Below are positions 1-11,411 of a stretch of 64,000 nucleotides of DNA, piece by piece (positions within the stretch are counted from its first letter, which is position 1; each line of letters starts with the position of its first letter). The stretch comes from Chrysophaeum taylorii. Taxonomy: Eukaryota > Sar > Pelagophyceae > Pelagomonadales > Pelagomonadaceae. The notes below the pieces were generated by a model. The model saw only the letters and a program-made list of their open reading frames with translations. It did no database searches and was not told the DNA's origin. The position numbers and the translations under genes were made by a program. Where the stretch lies: positions 1-64,000 of the forward strand of contig JAQMWT010000420.1 in assembly GCA_029834535.1 (NCBI GenBank), read 5' to 3'.

Positions 1-200
1 TGTTGATAGGTTCCCGACCTACCTCTGTGGCGACTACCAATCTAGAGAAAAGATGGATATGCATCGCACGCAGATATTCTACTGGACCAATTAAACTATC
101 ATCGTGGCCCATCCTCCATCCACGCCCCTTCCTAAAGATCGTGGATGATCTACAAGCTATTCCCAAGCGCCTTTGGCTACCTAACCACGTATCCAAAGAC
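1..200 (+). pseudogene. Copia A methyltransferase C-terminal remnant
   Basis: The first ~160 bases encode a stretch that matches the Copia D methyltransferase end (DRLPTCLCGDYQFRERW there, DRFPTYLCGDYQSRE here). This is motif VIII of C5-cytosine methyltransferases (Q-x-R-x-R type), followed in Copia D by ICIARR. The window edge cuts off motifs I-VI. It shows that Copia A also carried a DNMT-like domain between protease and integrase. Confidence 0.6.
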
Positions 201-1473
201 TGGATCCGGGTGTTCCCCGATCCTCCATATATCCCCGTTCCTAAAACGTTTGCACCTTACTCTCGCACAGGTTCTGCTCAGCTTACTATGGCTGACCTTG
301 AATCCCTCAATATGTTACTGCTTCGCCTTCACTCACAACAGGCTCACGAGCAACGTACTCACTCTGTTCAATCCGAGTGTACTTACCATCAGTTGTGCTT
401 TAAACGCTCCTCTATGGAGCCATTCCATTACCCAATGCAACCATCCTATACACGTCAAGGTTTTTACAATCCTCTATAACTTGTTTGCCAGCTTACACAC
501 TAACTCACCCACTCCTGTGTCCTATTACATAACCGTTTTCGAAACTAACCAACCGTCACACAGGTTATTACTTACAACCTCATCAACATCACACAACTCC
601 TACTTCTTAACTGGTGGCCACCATTCCGACGGCAACCTCACCATAGAGAACGCCACCACCAAATATCAAACTTCCATCAACGCCTTTGGAAGCACGTATA
701 CGTTCACTGCTTCCGACATCCCCCGCGACCGGGACAGGTCCATATATTTGGAGCCGTTTATGGGTTACTTGTGGATAGTCCAAGCCCTTCCCCAAGTTGG
801 CTCCGCTGCCACCTATGGCACCGCCATACAAAAACTCTTGTCCAGATGCTCTCTTGTGATGCCTGGCTGCCTTACCTACAAGGCCACCGACAACTCTTTC
901 GATTACAAGGATTCTCATTTTGCTCTGGAAGATCACCACTTATCTCATAGTCGCTATATAGGGTACCTTCGTGGAAGTGACCGCAAACTCGGCTCTAAAA
1001 TCCACTCCATGCTTGCTCCATTGCCAACCGTCCGAGGGTATGCCAATATTATTTTACTCGACCCTCGCAACGGGAAATTACGCTACCCCACTCGACCGGA
1101 GTTGATTCGTGCTAACAACCACACCAAACAACAGGAATCCTCCCTCTTGTCTCTACGCCATGACCTTTGCTGTGACATGCTCAGCAATGCTCTGCCTGCC
1201 GGTACGTACAGCACTCTGTACAAGCACCTTTCGCTCCTCGTCGCCGATATTAAATCCCTTATGTTGGACCCTACCTTCCAACATACTGCTGCCGTGACGA
1301 AGAAATCCTATGTATCCAATTTCATGACCGTCGTCCAAGCTTCCAGCACGTGCAGCACAGATACCTTGTCTTTGCCACAAGCTTTTATGATGTCTATTTC
1401 CAGCAACTGCTTGACCGAAATGTCGTTAAACTATATCTTCGTCCTACGAAGAAGATACTCTCGCTACTCGTGA
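145..1473 (+). pseudogene. Copia A post-DNMT region, unassigned
   Basis: A long region between the methyltransferase end and the integrase. I do not recognise a known domain. One stretch (NIILLDPRNGKLRYP, near 1,045-1,100) weakly resembles the segment of Copia C that also sits between DNMT and integrase (SRGRITLDDPKGL), so it may be a domain belonging to the DNMT, such as a target-recognition part. The region ends with the peptide TEMSLNY (about 1,413-1,434), one of several copies of a motif found at domain boundaries in this element group. Confidence 0.4.
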
Positions 1474-1479
1474 TGATGA

Positions 1480-3150
1480 GGATGCACCTCCAAGTGACCC
1501 TGCTGCGCACCAGGATGACGACGCACCGCCTTCCCCTGCCTTAGACACCGAACTCAAGTTCGATGTTCGGCGCAAACGGCACATTCCCGCTCATCCCATC
1601 CCTCGTAGTCCCTCGCACACGGATCCACCGAATATCTCAATGCCAAAGAACGTGCCAATCGCTTTCACCGGGTGCATCACTGCCCCGACAACGTCGCTGC
1701 CAAGGCCCCAACGTACTTGCTCGCCCTGGATTCTCTGCTTCTGACATACCATATCGCGACTTATGCACCGACTGCATCGCACACAACAAGCGCCACCCGC
1801 ACAAGCATTTCAATGCGACCAAGCCTTCTTTTGAGCAAACTCACAAAGCCGGCGAAGTCTGGGCGTGCGACGGCGGCTATGTGACCATCCCATCCGAATG
1901 GGGAGGCTTCACACATATCATCGTCTTCAAAGGAACTCATTTCGAAATTTCTCTTGGTGTACTTTACACGCACCACCACGCCACGGAGTTCACTCAAGCT
2001 CTGTATTTTGTGTAGGACTTCTGTCGTACACAACTCAACGTGCACATGCGCACCCTCTACTCNGATGCNTTCAAGCCTACTTTAGCCAGAACATACCTCC
2101 CCGTACCGCGTCGATAAGGGCATTCAACTCATCGCCTTCCCGCCGTACATGCACCACTTTAACTTTGAAGTTGAGTCTGCCATCGGTTTCATCGCCTCCG
2201 CCTCCTCAACTCGCCTTCGTTCTCTCCTTAATGCTCACTATCGTGGCGCCAAGATCGTGGAACCAGCTATCATGTTCCCATGGGCGGTGATACACACCGT
2301 TCAAAGCTACAACCTTCTCCCGAACGCCACGCTCGAGCGCATTCATCATGCTATCCTGAGTCCGCAACAGCTACTCTACGACCAACTCAACACTCCCCAG
2401 CATGATATGCTCAAGATTTTTGGCGCTGAATGTTACCTCCTATTGGAGCCCCATGAAAACTACAAGTGGGAACCGTGCCGCCGCAAATATCTATATCTCT
2501 GTTGCGCCAACGCGCAAAACCCGCTCGTCTCCCCACGCGTCGACCATCTCGCTGACGTCGTCCTCAACCCTGAAAACGGACAATTTCGTGTTTCGTCCAA
2601 GCTGCAATTCCTCTACATGCTGCAGCATCCTACTCCTGATCCTGAACTTGCTTCTCCGCCTCACGCTCCTCCCGCGCCTTTCTCGCCTACACCCCACACC
2701 ACTATACAAAACCATGTCATTCAGAGGGGGACAAGGACTCCTCAACCTCAGAGGGGGCACTCCCCACCTCCTTTAGCTCCTCCTTCTTCGTCCCCTGCTC
2801 CAGCTTCTTCTCCATCTTCTGACACTCTCGCCGACGATTCTGGCTCTATGTCACCGCCGCCCTTGCTTCCTTCTTACAAAGACCTTTTTGCACAAGATGA
2901 CCTCATTCTTGTCCCAGGTTCCAAACAGCCCAACAGCCGCAAGGCCACTTCTATGAAAACTATCCAAGCCCGGCTGCAAGCGTCTACTATTGGTGCTTAC
3001 AAAGCCGCTGGTGGCAAACTCGCCGATTTCCGCTGGGATCTTCGCCACCACTTTCTTACGTTCAAGTCTCCCGCCCTCTCCGCCCTTCATCTCCGTGGTG
3101 GTATCCTCTGGTCTGCTATCTGCTCAGAGGGGAGCATGCGTTGTTAGCTC
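1480..3150 (+). pseudogene. Copia A integrase and C-terminal linker
   Basis: Integrase region of the polyprotein. Visible parts are a zinc-binding CTDCIAHNKRHPHKH segment near 1,760-1,810, then VWACDGGYVTI carrying the first catalytic aspartate of the DDE core near 1,860-1,890, then an integrase C-terminal region (SYNLLPNATLERIHHAIL, near 2,310) and a Pro/Ser-rich linker (about 2,640-2,860). The linker leads to a conserved segment beginning SYKDLFAQDD that is shared with Copia B. In life the domain joins cDNA into the host genome. The copy is broken. Confidence 0.75.
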
Positions 3151-3180
3151 GTCTTCTTCTCCCGTTGCGCACTGACTTAC

Positions 3181-3690
3181 TTGCCCGCTACCCGCACGTC
3201 GATGGTTACTTCGCCCACGCCAAGTGCGCATCCAGCATCCCAGCTGCAACTTTTTACTGCTGATGGTTCACCTGCGTGCCCCTATCCTCAGCCCCTTTTA
3301 TCTGCGTTCACTGAACACGCTGCTGCCTTTGGCACTTCTTCCTTACAATATGCGCTTACGTACCTGGCGCCGACCAGCTTTATTGATCACAACTCCTCCG
3401 AGTTTGGCGCTACTTTTGCATCTCTGGCTGACTTGGAGGAATACCTTCTGGTCTCTACAGAGTATATCACGCAGGTCTTGCATGCCGACCCTACTATCCA
3501 TATTCAACTGGAATCTGCTTCCTCTACCCCTCCTACTGACGCTATTTCCGCTTATCCCGAAGTCGCGCACACTGCCTCGACCGCAACGTCGCTAAACTAT
3601 AATTCACCAGCCACTGTTGGTCCTGACGAATATAAGGTCAAAGAAGCGGACGTTCCATCGACGAATATAAACTTAAGTGCCTCCACGGTT
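3181..3690 (+). pseudogene. Copia A integrase-RT connector with SLNY motif
   Basis: A connector between integrase and reverse transcriptase, closely similar to 39,352-39,850 (minus) in Copia B: FGTSSLQYALTYLAPTSFID here, FGVSPLQYAYCYLAPTSLID there. No catalytic motif is seen. Near its end is STATSLNYNSPATVGPDEYK (3,573-3,632), matching STETSLNYGSPATLGPDEYK in Copia B. The peptide is proposed in the findings as a protease processing site. Confidence 0.6.
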
Positions 3691-5830
3691 TGTCGCCTGA
3701 AAACAGGCACGCCTACCTCAAGGCCATCGCCAAGGAACTCCACGACATTATCCGCTTTGGCTGCTTCAAACTTTCCTTACCCGACGGTGTCTCTCGTCCT
3801 ATTGACAGCAAGATGGTGCTGAAGATTAAAACAGACTCTGCAGGCAAATACGTTAAGCACAAGGCTCGCCTCGTACTACGTGGCTTCCTAGCATCTCTTG
3901 GCGCCGATTTCTTTGGCACCTTCAGCCCCATGGCCACCATGACCGCAATCCGGGTACTACTAGCTATTGCAGCATACAAGCAGTTGCCTGTCTACCATGC
4001 AGACGTCCCGAACGCCTTCGTTCAGTCTGACATTGATGCCAATGTCTATGTTCAGTTACCAGACGGCATCAAGCTTATCGACCCCGATGACGCTAAGTAC
4101 AAGGGCCGACGTCTACCGAAACTGCTGAAGTCACTTTATGGACTTCGGCAATCACCATCTCTTTGGAACAAAGAGATAGACGGCTTCTTCCGTTGCCTTG
4201 GCTACAAACGCCTGCATTCGGACTCTTGCCTATATGCTCGAGTATCCGCACATGCTAAGTTCCTCGTATGCAGTCTGTCTGTAGACGACATTGTTATTGT
4301 GTCCAATGACGACCCTCTTCGTACTGATTACAGGATGCCCTCCACAAACGGTATGCTGTAGAGCAGTTTGAACCTGTCCATACCCTCCTAGGCATGCGTG
4401 TGTGTCGCACATCTGACGGTTCCATTTCTCTGGATGTGCAAGCCAAGCTGGATGAACTCTTCGCTGATCACCCAGTCTTGCAGCAACTGACCCCGTTTAA
4501 ATATCCTATGTCATCGTCCTTCGAGTATAAAGATGGCACTCCCAGCTCTGAAACAGAGTTGTACATCAATTCGCACTTTGCCACCCTCCTTGGCAAGCTG
4601 GTGTTCATGCAAGTTGCCTGCAGACCTGACTTCTCGCAAGCCTTGGGCAGATGTTCGCGTGGTATGCATGTACCCACACCCTGATCGCCGACCGCGTGGT
4701 TGCGATGGAGGACGGTGCCTCATGAATCCTGAGCCTTGCGAGGGCATCCGCCCTCCCGGCGTAGGTTGGCACCTATTCGTCTCCCGGGCGGGCCGGTTGG
4801 CAGCCGGAACGTTCGCAGTGGGACGGGGTATGGCCCGGGGGCGCAGACGGAAGGTTATCGACGAGTTGGTTGTCAGTCACATCGCGGTCTCCTCGTCGCA
4901 TGGCGACAAGCTTGATGATCACTCTCCGCCGACCCACCTTTCGGCGCCCATCGTCTACAGGCCCGTGATTCCGGACTGGCTCCTGTCGGTCCGGCCTGGC
5001 TCCCATGCTCGGGAGAGGTCTAAAGTTAGTTAGTTAGTTAGCATGCACCCACGTATGTTCACGTCCAAATGCTAGAGCATTTGCTTCGCTACCTCAAGAA
5101 GCCGGAAAACCGCTCACTTCGCCTCTGGTTCCATCCTAAAGGTAATGCCATTGAAGCTCACCTTCGCACTGTCTCCGCTAATCGAATTGATCTATCCACT
5201 GTGGTCGACTACCAACCGCAGGATGTATCTACTGGACAGTTTGACCCCTTAGTTGCCATGGTTGACGCTGACAACGCCCCTTCCTTAGCACAGGAAGATA
5301 GGAAATCTACCACCGGGTTTGTCTTCTATCTTTTCAGCTGCCTTATTGGTTGGAAAAGCAAACTTCAACCGATTGTCTCCTGCTCAACTCACGAAGCCGA
5401 GTTGATTGCCCTCAGTATTTGTGCTGATGAAGCTGTTTGGCTACGCAAGCTGCTGTTGGAACTCTCCTTCGTCGTCAACCCCACCTTCTACGTCAACAAT
5501 GCTAATGGTGAGAACACCGCTGACCCTGTCGACTTCGATGACAATGACAACCCAATTGCTGAAGACATGCGCTTCATCAGAAGCCAACCTCTCTTGTCTG
5601 ACAATGCTGCCGCTGTTCACACCTCTAATAACCCAGATGGGTCCTCTCGATCCAAGGCACTGTCGACCAGATGGTTTAAAATCCGTGAGTACATCTCGCT
5701 ACAGAAAATATGAGTCCATCATGTTCCCGGCAAGCTAAACGTGGCGGATGGTTTTACAAAGCCACTTGCTGCTGAGTTCTCCACTTCTCGTTCTCTACTC
5801 GGTATGCATCATGCCTCTGACGACAAGCCT
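3690..5830 (+). pseudogene. Copia A reverse transcriptase-RNase H
   Basis: Copia-type RT (about 3,690-4,670) followed by RNase H (about 5,060-5,830), with a SINE inserted between (4,678-5,040). RT landmarks are the fingers KIKTDSAGKYVKHKARLV, the palm YHADVPNAFVQSD (first catalytic Asp), LKSLYGLRQSPSLWN and the catalytic SVDDIVIVSN. RNase H landmarks are AMVDADNAPS, EDRKSTTGFVF and THEAELIALS, the usual Copia catalytic set. It is about 70-80 percent similar by eye to Copia B (37,640-39,300, minus). The copy is broken. Confidence 0.9.
4678..5040 (+). mobile_element. SINE copy 1 (363 bp, with target duplication)
   Basis: A non-coding insert in the Copia A RNase H region, flanked by the near-perfect direct repeat GCATGTACCCAC (4,666-4,677) and GCATGCACCCAC (5,041-5,052). 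It ends in GAGAGGTCTAAAG followed by (TTAG)n. The last ~60 bp, CCGGCCTGGCTCCCATGCTC onward, match the 3' end of the LINE at 7,428-9,315 read in the same sense, as expected for a SINE mobilised by that LINE. It is the least 5'-truncated copy of the first subfamily. No convincing tRNA A/B boxes are seen in the head. Confidence 0.85.
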
Positions 5831-7427
5831 TTACAGGATTGAAGATGCCTAACTCTAGTGACCGCAACGTCGTTAAACTAGCCCTGGCCTTACCTTCTTT
5901 TGCCACAAATTTTGGTACGCGTGCGAGTGTTGCTCATGTCTTTTATTGACACTCCCGTGGCCGCGGCATCTCCCTAGTCGGTTGAATGACAGTCCTTTCT
6001 CGCTCTCCACGGCCGAACCTTCCCCCAGGTTGTCGCAAACGCAACGAACCATGACCACTACTACTGCTACCACACTGGCTGCTGCGTTTGCACCAACACT
6101 AGCCGTGCATATCTCACCTCAGTCGCTGACGACGTTCCAGGACGGCCTCAGTATTGACTATGCTGCTTACGAGCGAGGGATCTCTCTCCTTGAGAACTTC
6201 CGTGTCCCTGTCACCCCATTTCTCTCTTCTTTTATGCGAGTGGAACTCACACCGACCTATGAGTCTACTGACTTTTCATTGTTTGTAGACCTGACCACAT
6301 TCATATCCATGCGCGCTTACCCATTACCATACTTTGGGAAGATGCTCCTGCTATTGCGTCTATTGGCTGCTACAGATGCCCCAAACGCGAACGTCTCATT
6401 TTGTCGCTTTCCTTTTTTTACGCAGTGCCTCAATGATCGTGGACAACCGACTTTCCTAGTCTCGACCACGTACAGTTCCAAGGCACAAACACCTCGTGAA
6501 CTCCCCACTGAAGTGCTGAGTCACCTCAACATGGACGACCATAAGAAGAATGGTCACATCCCCATTATCACAACACCGATCAGTTACTTGTGACTCGTGT
6601 TCGAACACAGAGTCGCACAGCTCAGGCTATACAAGCCATCCATTCAGCATTTGATTACTGCTGTTGCTCGATCGCGTGTACAACATCTTGACGACTACGC
6701 ATCATCCTCTGATGATACAGAACCGCTATCACTCCGGGATGTAATGTTCGGCCACACTTATGCTCAGGCAGATCATTAAGGCTTCCTGCACCCCCCTTTT
6801 TAACGTTGACCGAAACGTCGTTAAACTACTCACACTCCACGCTAGACGCTACTCTGGAAATATCTTCGCCATCGTTACCTACGCCTTCTGCTTCGCTTGC
6901 TGATTTCGACGTCTTGTGCCAACAAGTCGACCAACTCCAGGAAACTCTTCGAATCTATATTACCGAGGCTGCCATTGCTTCAATCACCTCCCTGGAGAAC
7001 CGGCTCTTCCCTCCTACAGCCAACACCCACGTGTTACTTATACATTGGACAAGATCACAGAGCTGTTGTCTCGCTTAACACTCACCGCTCATGACCAACA
7101 TGCTACCAACCACTCCTCCCCGGACGATCACCTCCTTCATATACGTGACAAGTTGCTCTCATGCTTCAGAGCATTCCGTCCGCTCTCATGTGAATCTGAA
7201 GACTCTTCTATCTTCGTTCGCCAAGTCCAACCTTTTTTGGAAAACCAACTGGACACCTGTCAACTAGATTCTCTGTCGCCATCCATACTGAATGCTCTAC
7301 TTGCACTCACCCTTCTCTTGACACCACATCATTCAGCTATTGGTGTTCACCACCTTACAGCAGAAGCTGACAATCCTAAAACACTGTCTGTTGTATCTGT
7401 GCTTCTTAATGTTCTGTTCAAAAAAAC

Positions 7428-9315
7428 TAACTAACTTCGGACCTCTCCCGGGCATGGGAGCCAGGCTGGGCCGGCAGTAGCCGGTCCAGGATCACAGAGC
7501 AAAAATCACACAGTTGGGGTAGAGGCGAGGGATGAAAGTGCGTGGATGGCGGACCGCCACTGCGCGCGGTCTTGTGCGAGGTCTTGCCACGAGTTGAAGG
7601 GGATGTCGCGTTTCCGGAGTGCCTTGGCGAGCGACCTCCCGTACGTCATCTGCGGAGCCCCCGGTGGGCGCTTGGAGCGGACCCAATACGAGAGCATCTT
7701 GCGAGGGAGTCGGGAGAAGGGCATGCGGGCGACGTGACCGGCCCAGCGGAGCTGGCGGCGCGTGACGTAGACGTCGATGGACTCGAGGCCGAGGCGCCGC
7801 AGCAGGATCTCCGTCGAGATTTGGTGGAACCAGGTGTGTTTCCGGGTCACACGACACATGACGCGGGCGCACTGCGCGTGGAAACACCGCAGCCGGCGGA
7901 ACAGGACCTCGGTGAGGCACCACGATTCCGCACCGTGAAGGAGGATGGCCAGGACGAGCGAGACATAGACGAGGCGCTTGGCGCGAGCAGAGACGGACTT
8001 TGAGGCGAATATGCAGTCCCGCAAGGCACCGAAGGCCTGAGACGCCCTCTTGATCCGCGCGTCGACGTCTGAGTCGTCGCGGCAGTCGCGCGAGAGGACC
8101 GAGCCGAGGTACTTAAACTGGTCGACGACCGGTATGAAGCGGCCGCGCCCGAGCTCGATGTCCGAGAGGTTCGTGTCGTCGAACGACTTTTGGTCGCCGT
8201 ACAGGTGTGCCGGGCGAGCGACGAACAGCATCTCCGTTTTGGACGCCGCTTTCGTGTGTCGGTTGCCGCAATGCACCTCCATGCCCCAGGCGTCGCAGTG
8301 TTCGATGAGGCGCGGTGTCTCGCTGGCGGCGATGTGGCGGTCCCAGAAGATAAAGGCAACGTCGTCGGCGTACGCCGATTCATCGAAGGGAGACTCGTCG
8401 CCGTGAGTGGACCAACCCCGGTTCGTCATTTGAAAGTCTTTCCGCGTACGGTAGACACACGGGGCGCGGCCATGGCGTCGTCGAAACGACGTCGTCAGTG
8501 CCGCCATGAACAGCACGAACAGGACGGGGCCCAGGACGTCGCCCTGCTTGACGCCGATGATCGAGTCAACCGAGGCGACGACACCGCTGACCGAGAAGTG
8601 GACCTGGATTCGGTGGAGGCCCTTTATGACTTCGACGAGCTTCGGCGGGACGCCGAACTTCAGGAGCACCTCCCAGAGAAGCTCTCGCGGGACGCGGTCG
8701 AACGCCTTAACGAAATCGATGAACAGTACCCACGAGTCCTGACCGTGCTCACGCCGCTTCTTCAGCGCTAGCTTGAGCGAGAAGGTGGCGTCGGACGTAC
8801 CGCGCTCGGGTCGGAAGCCACATTAGGACTCGTGATCGAGGGCCTCGCAGATGACGTTGAGTCGCGCACGGACGATGTTCGAAACGATCTTCTGCTCGAC
8901 CTCGAGCATCATGATCCCGCGGTAGTTGCCCGGCAGGGAGAGGTCCCCCTTCTTGGGGAGAATCCCGAGGAGGCCTACGTCCCACTCGGCCGGCTGGACT
9001 TCGGACTCCCAGAACTCGAGGACTACACGCTCCAACAGCGGGAGCGTGCGAGCGTAGGTGGCGAGCGCCTTCAAGACCTCCGCGCGCAGGCCCGATTCGC
9101 CGGGCGCGGTGCAGTTCACCTGACCAACGGCCCGTTTTATCTCCTCCTGCATCGGCGGTTCCCCGAGTTCCGGACGGATCGGCAACTGGTCAACGTCGTT
9201 GATCACGGTGGGGTCGTAGCGAGCTTGTCGACTGTAGAGCTGCTTGAAGTGCGCCTTGAACACGTCGGCGTTCTCATGTGGCGACGAGCACCTGCAACCG
9301 TCGGGCTTCGTCGTT
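7428..9315 (-). mobile_element. LINE, 5'-truncated, RTE/CR1-like non-LTR retrotransposon
   Basis: Minus-strand non-LTR element inserted in the Copia A third ORF. It is flanked by AAAAAAC on both sides (about 7,421-7,427 and 9,316-9,322), a probable 7-bp target duplication. The 3' end is a short (TTAG)-type tandem, GTTAGTTAG, not poly-A. That and the C-terminal LRWAGHVARMP segment point to the RTE/CR1 side of LINEs; I cannot place the clade exactly. The endonuclease and the N-terminal part are missing, so this is a 5'-truncated copy. Its 3' tail is shared with the four SINE copies in the window. Confidence 0.85.
7506..9263 (-). pseudogene. LINE reverse transcriptase, one premature stop
   Basis: About 585 codons on the minus strand. 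The N-terminal part (9,263-8,823) contains GLRAEVLKALATYA and LPKKGDLSLPGNYRGI (RT motifs 0-2). The rest (8,820-7,506) contains FIDFVKAFDRVPRELL (catalytic Asp), GVKQGDVLGPVLF, the catalytic AYADDVAFIF, KYLGSVLSRD and the LRWAGHVARM C-terminal segment. The frame is continuous except for one TAA at about 8,824-8,826, where related RTs have QCGFR after ES; a single C-to-T change of CAA would give it. All RT catalytic residues are present. There is no endonuclease domain because the element is truncated at 9,315. Confidence 0.88.
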
Positions 9316-9419
9316 AAAAAACAAAAAAAAAAAAAAAAGGGCCAAATCGACTCTCAGCTCCACCAAGTCCAAGTCCAAGTCCTAAGACCCTTCTATACTC
9401 TTGATGCTTCGTATGTGAC

Positions 9420-9838
9420 CTCTGTGACCATCAAGACTGTATTCCCTCCTTTTTCTTCATCATCACCTTTCTCAAGAGATGCTCTACAATCGCACCTTGC
9501 GCTTAAGACATCTCGAGGGGGTGCAGAGAAATCTGCTGCCTCTTACCCTTATCCGTCCGTCGAGAGCGTGATCTCTTCCTTACCCTTCTTCTTCCTTTCT
9601 ACACAATCAAATAGTCCTCTGATTTGTACTTACGCTCATCATCATGGTCTAGCGCGTCCCGAGGTATGTAGCACTATACACTTTACATTTCTCGTGTAGT
9701 TCTAGATGCCGCCTGTCGTGTTCTGAGAATATAGGGAACATGCCTTTTCATTCCCCGAATTAAATACTTCCAGACGTTCATGATGTGACGGGATGGTTTC
9801 CCAGGTGACTTACCACTGCTTGCTAATGCTCTGCAGCT
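9420..9838 (+). other. Copia A 3' untranslated/terminal region (LTR-like)
   Basis: Non-coding sequence after the third ORF. It aligns with 35,762-36,250 (minus) at the end of Copia B: shared CATCTCGAGGGGGTGCAGA, CAAATAGTCCTCTGAT and CATCATGGTCTAGCGCG, and finally GACGGGATGGT near the edge. Because both copies stop at the same place, this is probably the 3' LTR. The partner 5' LTR is outside the window, so exact ends are not set. Confidence 0.55.
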
Positions 9839-10500
9839 GCATCGTACATTGCGAGTATGTACGTGTACAGGTCAGCGCCTCGCAGAGGTCCAATCAAATC
9901 CATACCTAGGACATAGCAGTCTCCGACGCGATTCGGTTGACAGAGCAAGCCATGGCGCCTAGGCATGGTGGATCGAATCTTCTGGCAAATAATGCAGGCA
10001 TTGACGAACTCGTTAACGGATGATGGGACGTTAGGCCACCAATGCCGCTCTAAGATTTGATTCGCAGTGGAGTCTCGTCCTACATGGCCTCCGAACAAGC
10101 CTCGGTGTTGCATGGCGATCACACGCTTTCGCATAGACCGAGGGACCACAATAAGACGTTGAGAATCTGAATCATCGACCTTATACAACACGTTGTCATC
10201 AACCTCATATGGCACGGATGACTGCTCGTCTTGATCTTTCTGTTCAGAGTCGAGCTTTCGTCTGATGCGCTTGCATGTTTCATCCTCAGCTTGTTCTTTT
10301 GCTATCTCATAGAAAGCAATCTCATCCTCCGCTTGATCCGCAAAAGGGAGACGTTCGACGGAGCCAACTGGCTCAGACTCGTACGAGAATTGAGGCGGCT
10401 GTACGTTCTGTCGCGTACTAACTGCTACCATAGCTGCGGTGGGTCCGCTGTCCGTCAGCATAGGCATCGTCACCGAAGAGAAGGTAAAACAAGCTGTGCC
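9823..10500 (-). pseudogene. Gypsy 1 integrase N-terminal part
   Basis: Contains the H2C2 zinc domain (MQHRGLFGGHVGRDST, then CIICQKIRS) and the first catalytic aspartate context GMDLIGPLRGADLYTYI. It is nearly the same as the Gypsy 2 integrase at 26,600-26,990. The element ends within the domain, so most of the catalytic core is missing. Confidence 0.85.
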
Positions 10501-10518
10501 AGGTACATCGGTGGGGAT

Positions 10519-11409
10519 TTATTGGAAAATCAAAAAAGCTTCATTGATCGGTTCCCCGTCTTCGTCTTTCTCGATCAATTTGTCGATAGGGTTGCGCGAC
10601 AGACAACCCGGAATACGCATGCCAGGGGAGCTTCCAGGCTTGTATCCGACCTCTCGGTCGAACGCAGCAAGCCGCATAGCCCATCGTGCTAACTGTCCAG
10701 ACGTATGATTCGAATCCCGAAGAAACGTTAAATTACGATGATCCGCCTCTAACTTCGTCTGATGACCTTCGATATAAAATCGGAAATTTTCGAGAGCAGA
10801 GAGTACTGCGAGGAGTTCCAAGCGCCGAGGATCATACTTCCCCATCGACTTAGGCACGGTTCGGCTCCAGTACTCGATAACTCTCTCTTCGATTCTTTCT
10901 CTTCCATCGTCGTCAACGACTGGTACCTTTTGAAATAGGTAAGCACCCAACCCATGCGCGGAAGCATCAGTTCGAATGTAAAAAGGCAACGAATAATCAG
11001 GATGGTAGGCGCCCTTCGAAGTGACAATAGCCTTGATGATGGCATCCCAATCTTCCTGACACTCTTTCGTCCACTTGAATTTCACGTCCGACAACGTCAG
11101 TTGTCTTAATGGCTCTGCAACTTTCGCAAAATTCCTTACATAACGCCGGCAAAAGCTCCCCATTCCAAGGAAAGATCGCACTTGCTTCGTAGGGTCAGCA
11201 TCCGACAAAGTGCCAGGAATTGGCATGTGTCTGATAGCTTCTAAAGATCTTGGTGATGGAAGAATTCCGTTCGGGGTAGATAAATGACCCAAAAACTCAA
11301 TGACTTCTTGCATAAAATGAATCTTCTTGATCTTGGCGCTGTACCCCTTCAAGGCGAGATGGGGAATAACTTGCACAAGGCACTGCAAGTGATTCTTTGC
11401 ACAAGGCAC
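10519..11409 (-). CDS. Gypsy 1 RT C-terminus and RNase H
   Basis: A 296-codon open frame. The first half is the RT thumb/connection (VIEFLGHLSTPNGILPSP, RSFLGMGSFCRRYVRNFAKVAEPL), and the second is Gypsy RNase H (FYIRTDASAHGLGAYLFQK with catalytic Asp, ALENFRFYIEGHQTKLEADH, GMRIPGCLSRNPID). It is more than 90 percent similar by eye to Gypsy 2 at 27,220-28,095. The frame itself looks whole although the element is not. Confidence 0.85.
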   Translation of the reverse strand: MPCAKNHLQCLVQVIPHLALKGYSAKIKKIHFMQEVIEFLGHLSTPNGILPSPRSLEAIRHMPIPGTLSDADPTKQVRSFLGMGSFCRRYVRNFAKVAEPLRQLTLSDVKFKWTKECQEDWDAIIKAIVTSKGAYHPDYSLPFYIRTDASAHGLGAYLFQKVPVVDDDGRERIEERVIEYWSRTVPKSMGKYDPRRLELLAVLSALENFRFYIEGHQTKLEADHRNLTFLRDSNHTSGQLARWAMRLAAFDREVGYKPGSSPGMRIPGCLSRNPIDKLIEKDEDGEPINEAFLIFQ

Positions 11410-11411
11410 TG

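Larger units (their letters stand above)
5860..9420 (+). pseudogene. Copia A third ORF, downstream of pol (env position)
   Basis: A coding region after RNase H and before the 3' terminal region. It is seen in pieces at about 5,946-6,593, 6,806-7,430 and 9,330-9,420, split by the LINE at 7,428-9,315. The homologous region in Copia B is 36,226-37,552 (minus); shared stretches include ENRLFP, LLxRLTLxxxDQH and LLALT. It has no transmembrane or signal segment that I can see, so an envelope is not supported. A heptad-like part around residues DFDVLCQQVDQLQETL may be a coiled coil. The 21-nt GACCG..GTTAAACTA motif marks its start (5,860-5,880) and middle (6,808-6,828). Function unknown. Confidence 0.55.
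1..9838 (+). mobile_element. Copia A: DNMT-bearing Ty1/Copia LTR retrotransposon, partial
   Basis: Plus-strand Copia element whose 5' part (LTR, gag, protease and most of a methyltransferase domain) lies outside the window. The order seen is methyltransferase end, an unassigned region, integrase, linker, reverse transcriptase-RNase H, then a third ORF after pol. Integrase before RT defines it as Copia. It is broken, with roughly five to ten breaks, and it hosts a SINE and a LINE, so it is older than both. Its 3' end (about 9,420-9,838) aligns with the 3' end of Copia B (35,762-36,250, minus), which sets the right boundary where Gypsy 1 begins. Two ambiguous bases (N) occur near 2,063-2,069. 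Confidence 0.85.

Noticed and set aside
2063-2069. Two ambiguous bases as a sign of a biological feature
   Set aside because: Single N calls are sequencing uncertainty, not structure.
4678-4800. tRNA-derived head of the SINE family
   Set aside because: TGGTTGCGATGG could pass as a weak A box, but no B box (GGTTCGANTCC) follows at the right distance in copies 1 or 4.
1413-6828. GTTAAAC heptamers in the 21-nt motif as programmed -1 frameshift sites
   Set aside because: The heptamer matches a known slippery sequence, but it occurs at many places, including mid-ORF, and the conserved in-frame SLNY peptide at domain junctions explains the conservation more simply.
5946-7430. Envelope gene downstream of Copia A pol
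   Set aside because: No signal peptide, furin-like site, fusion peptide or transmembrane anchor can be seen in the third ORF of Copia A or B.
7542-8771. Plus-strand open frames over the LINE (for example 153 and 193 codons)
   Set aside because: They are GC-rich antisense shadows of the LINE reverse transcriptase.
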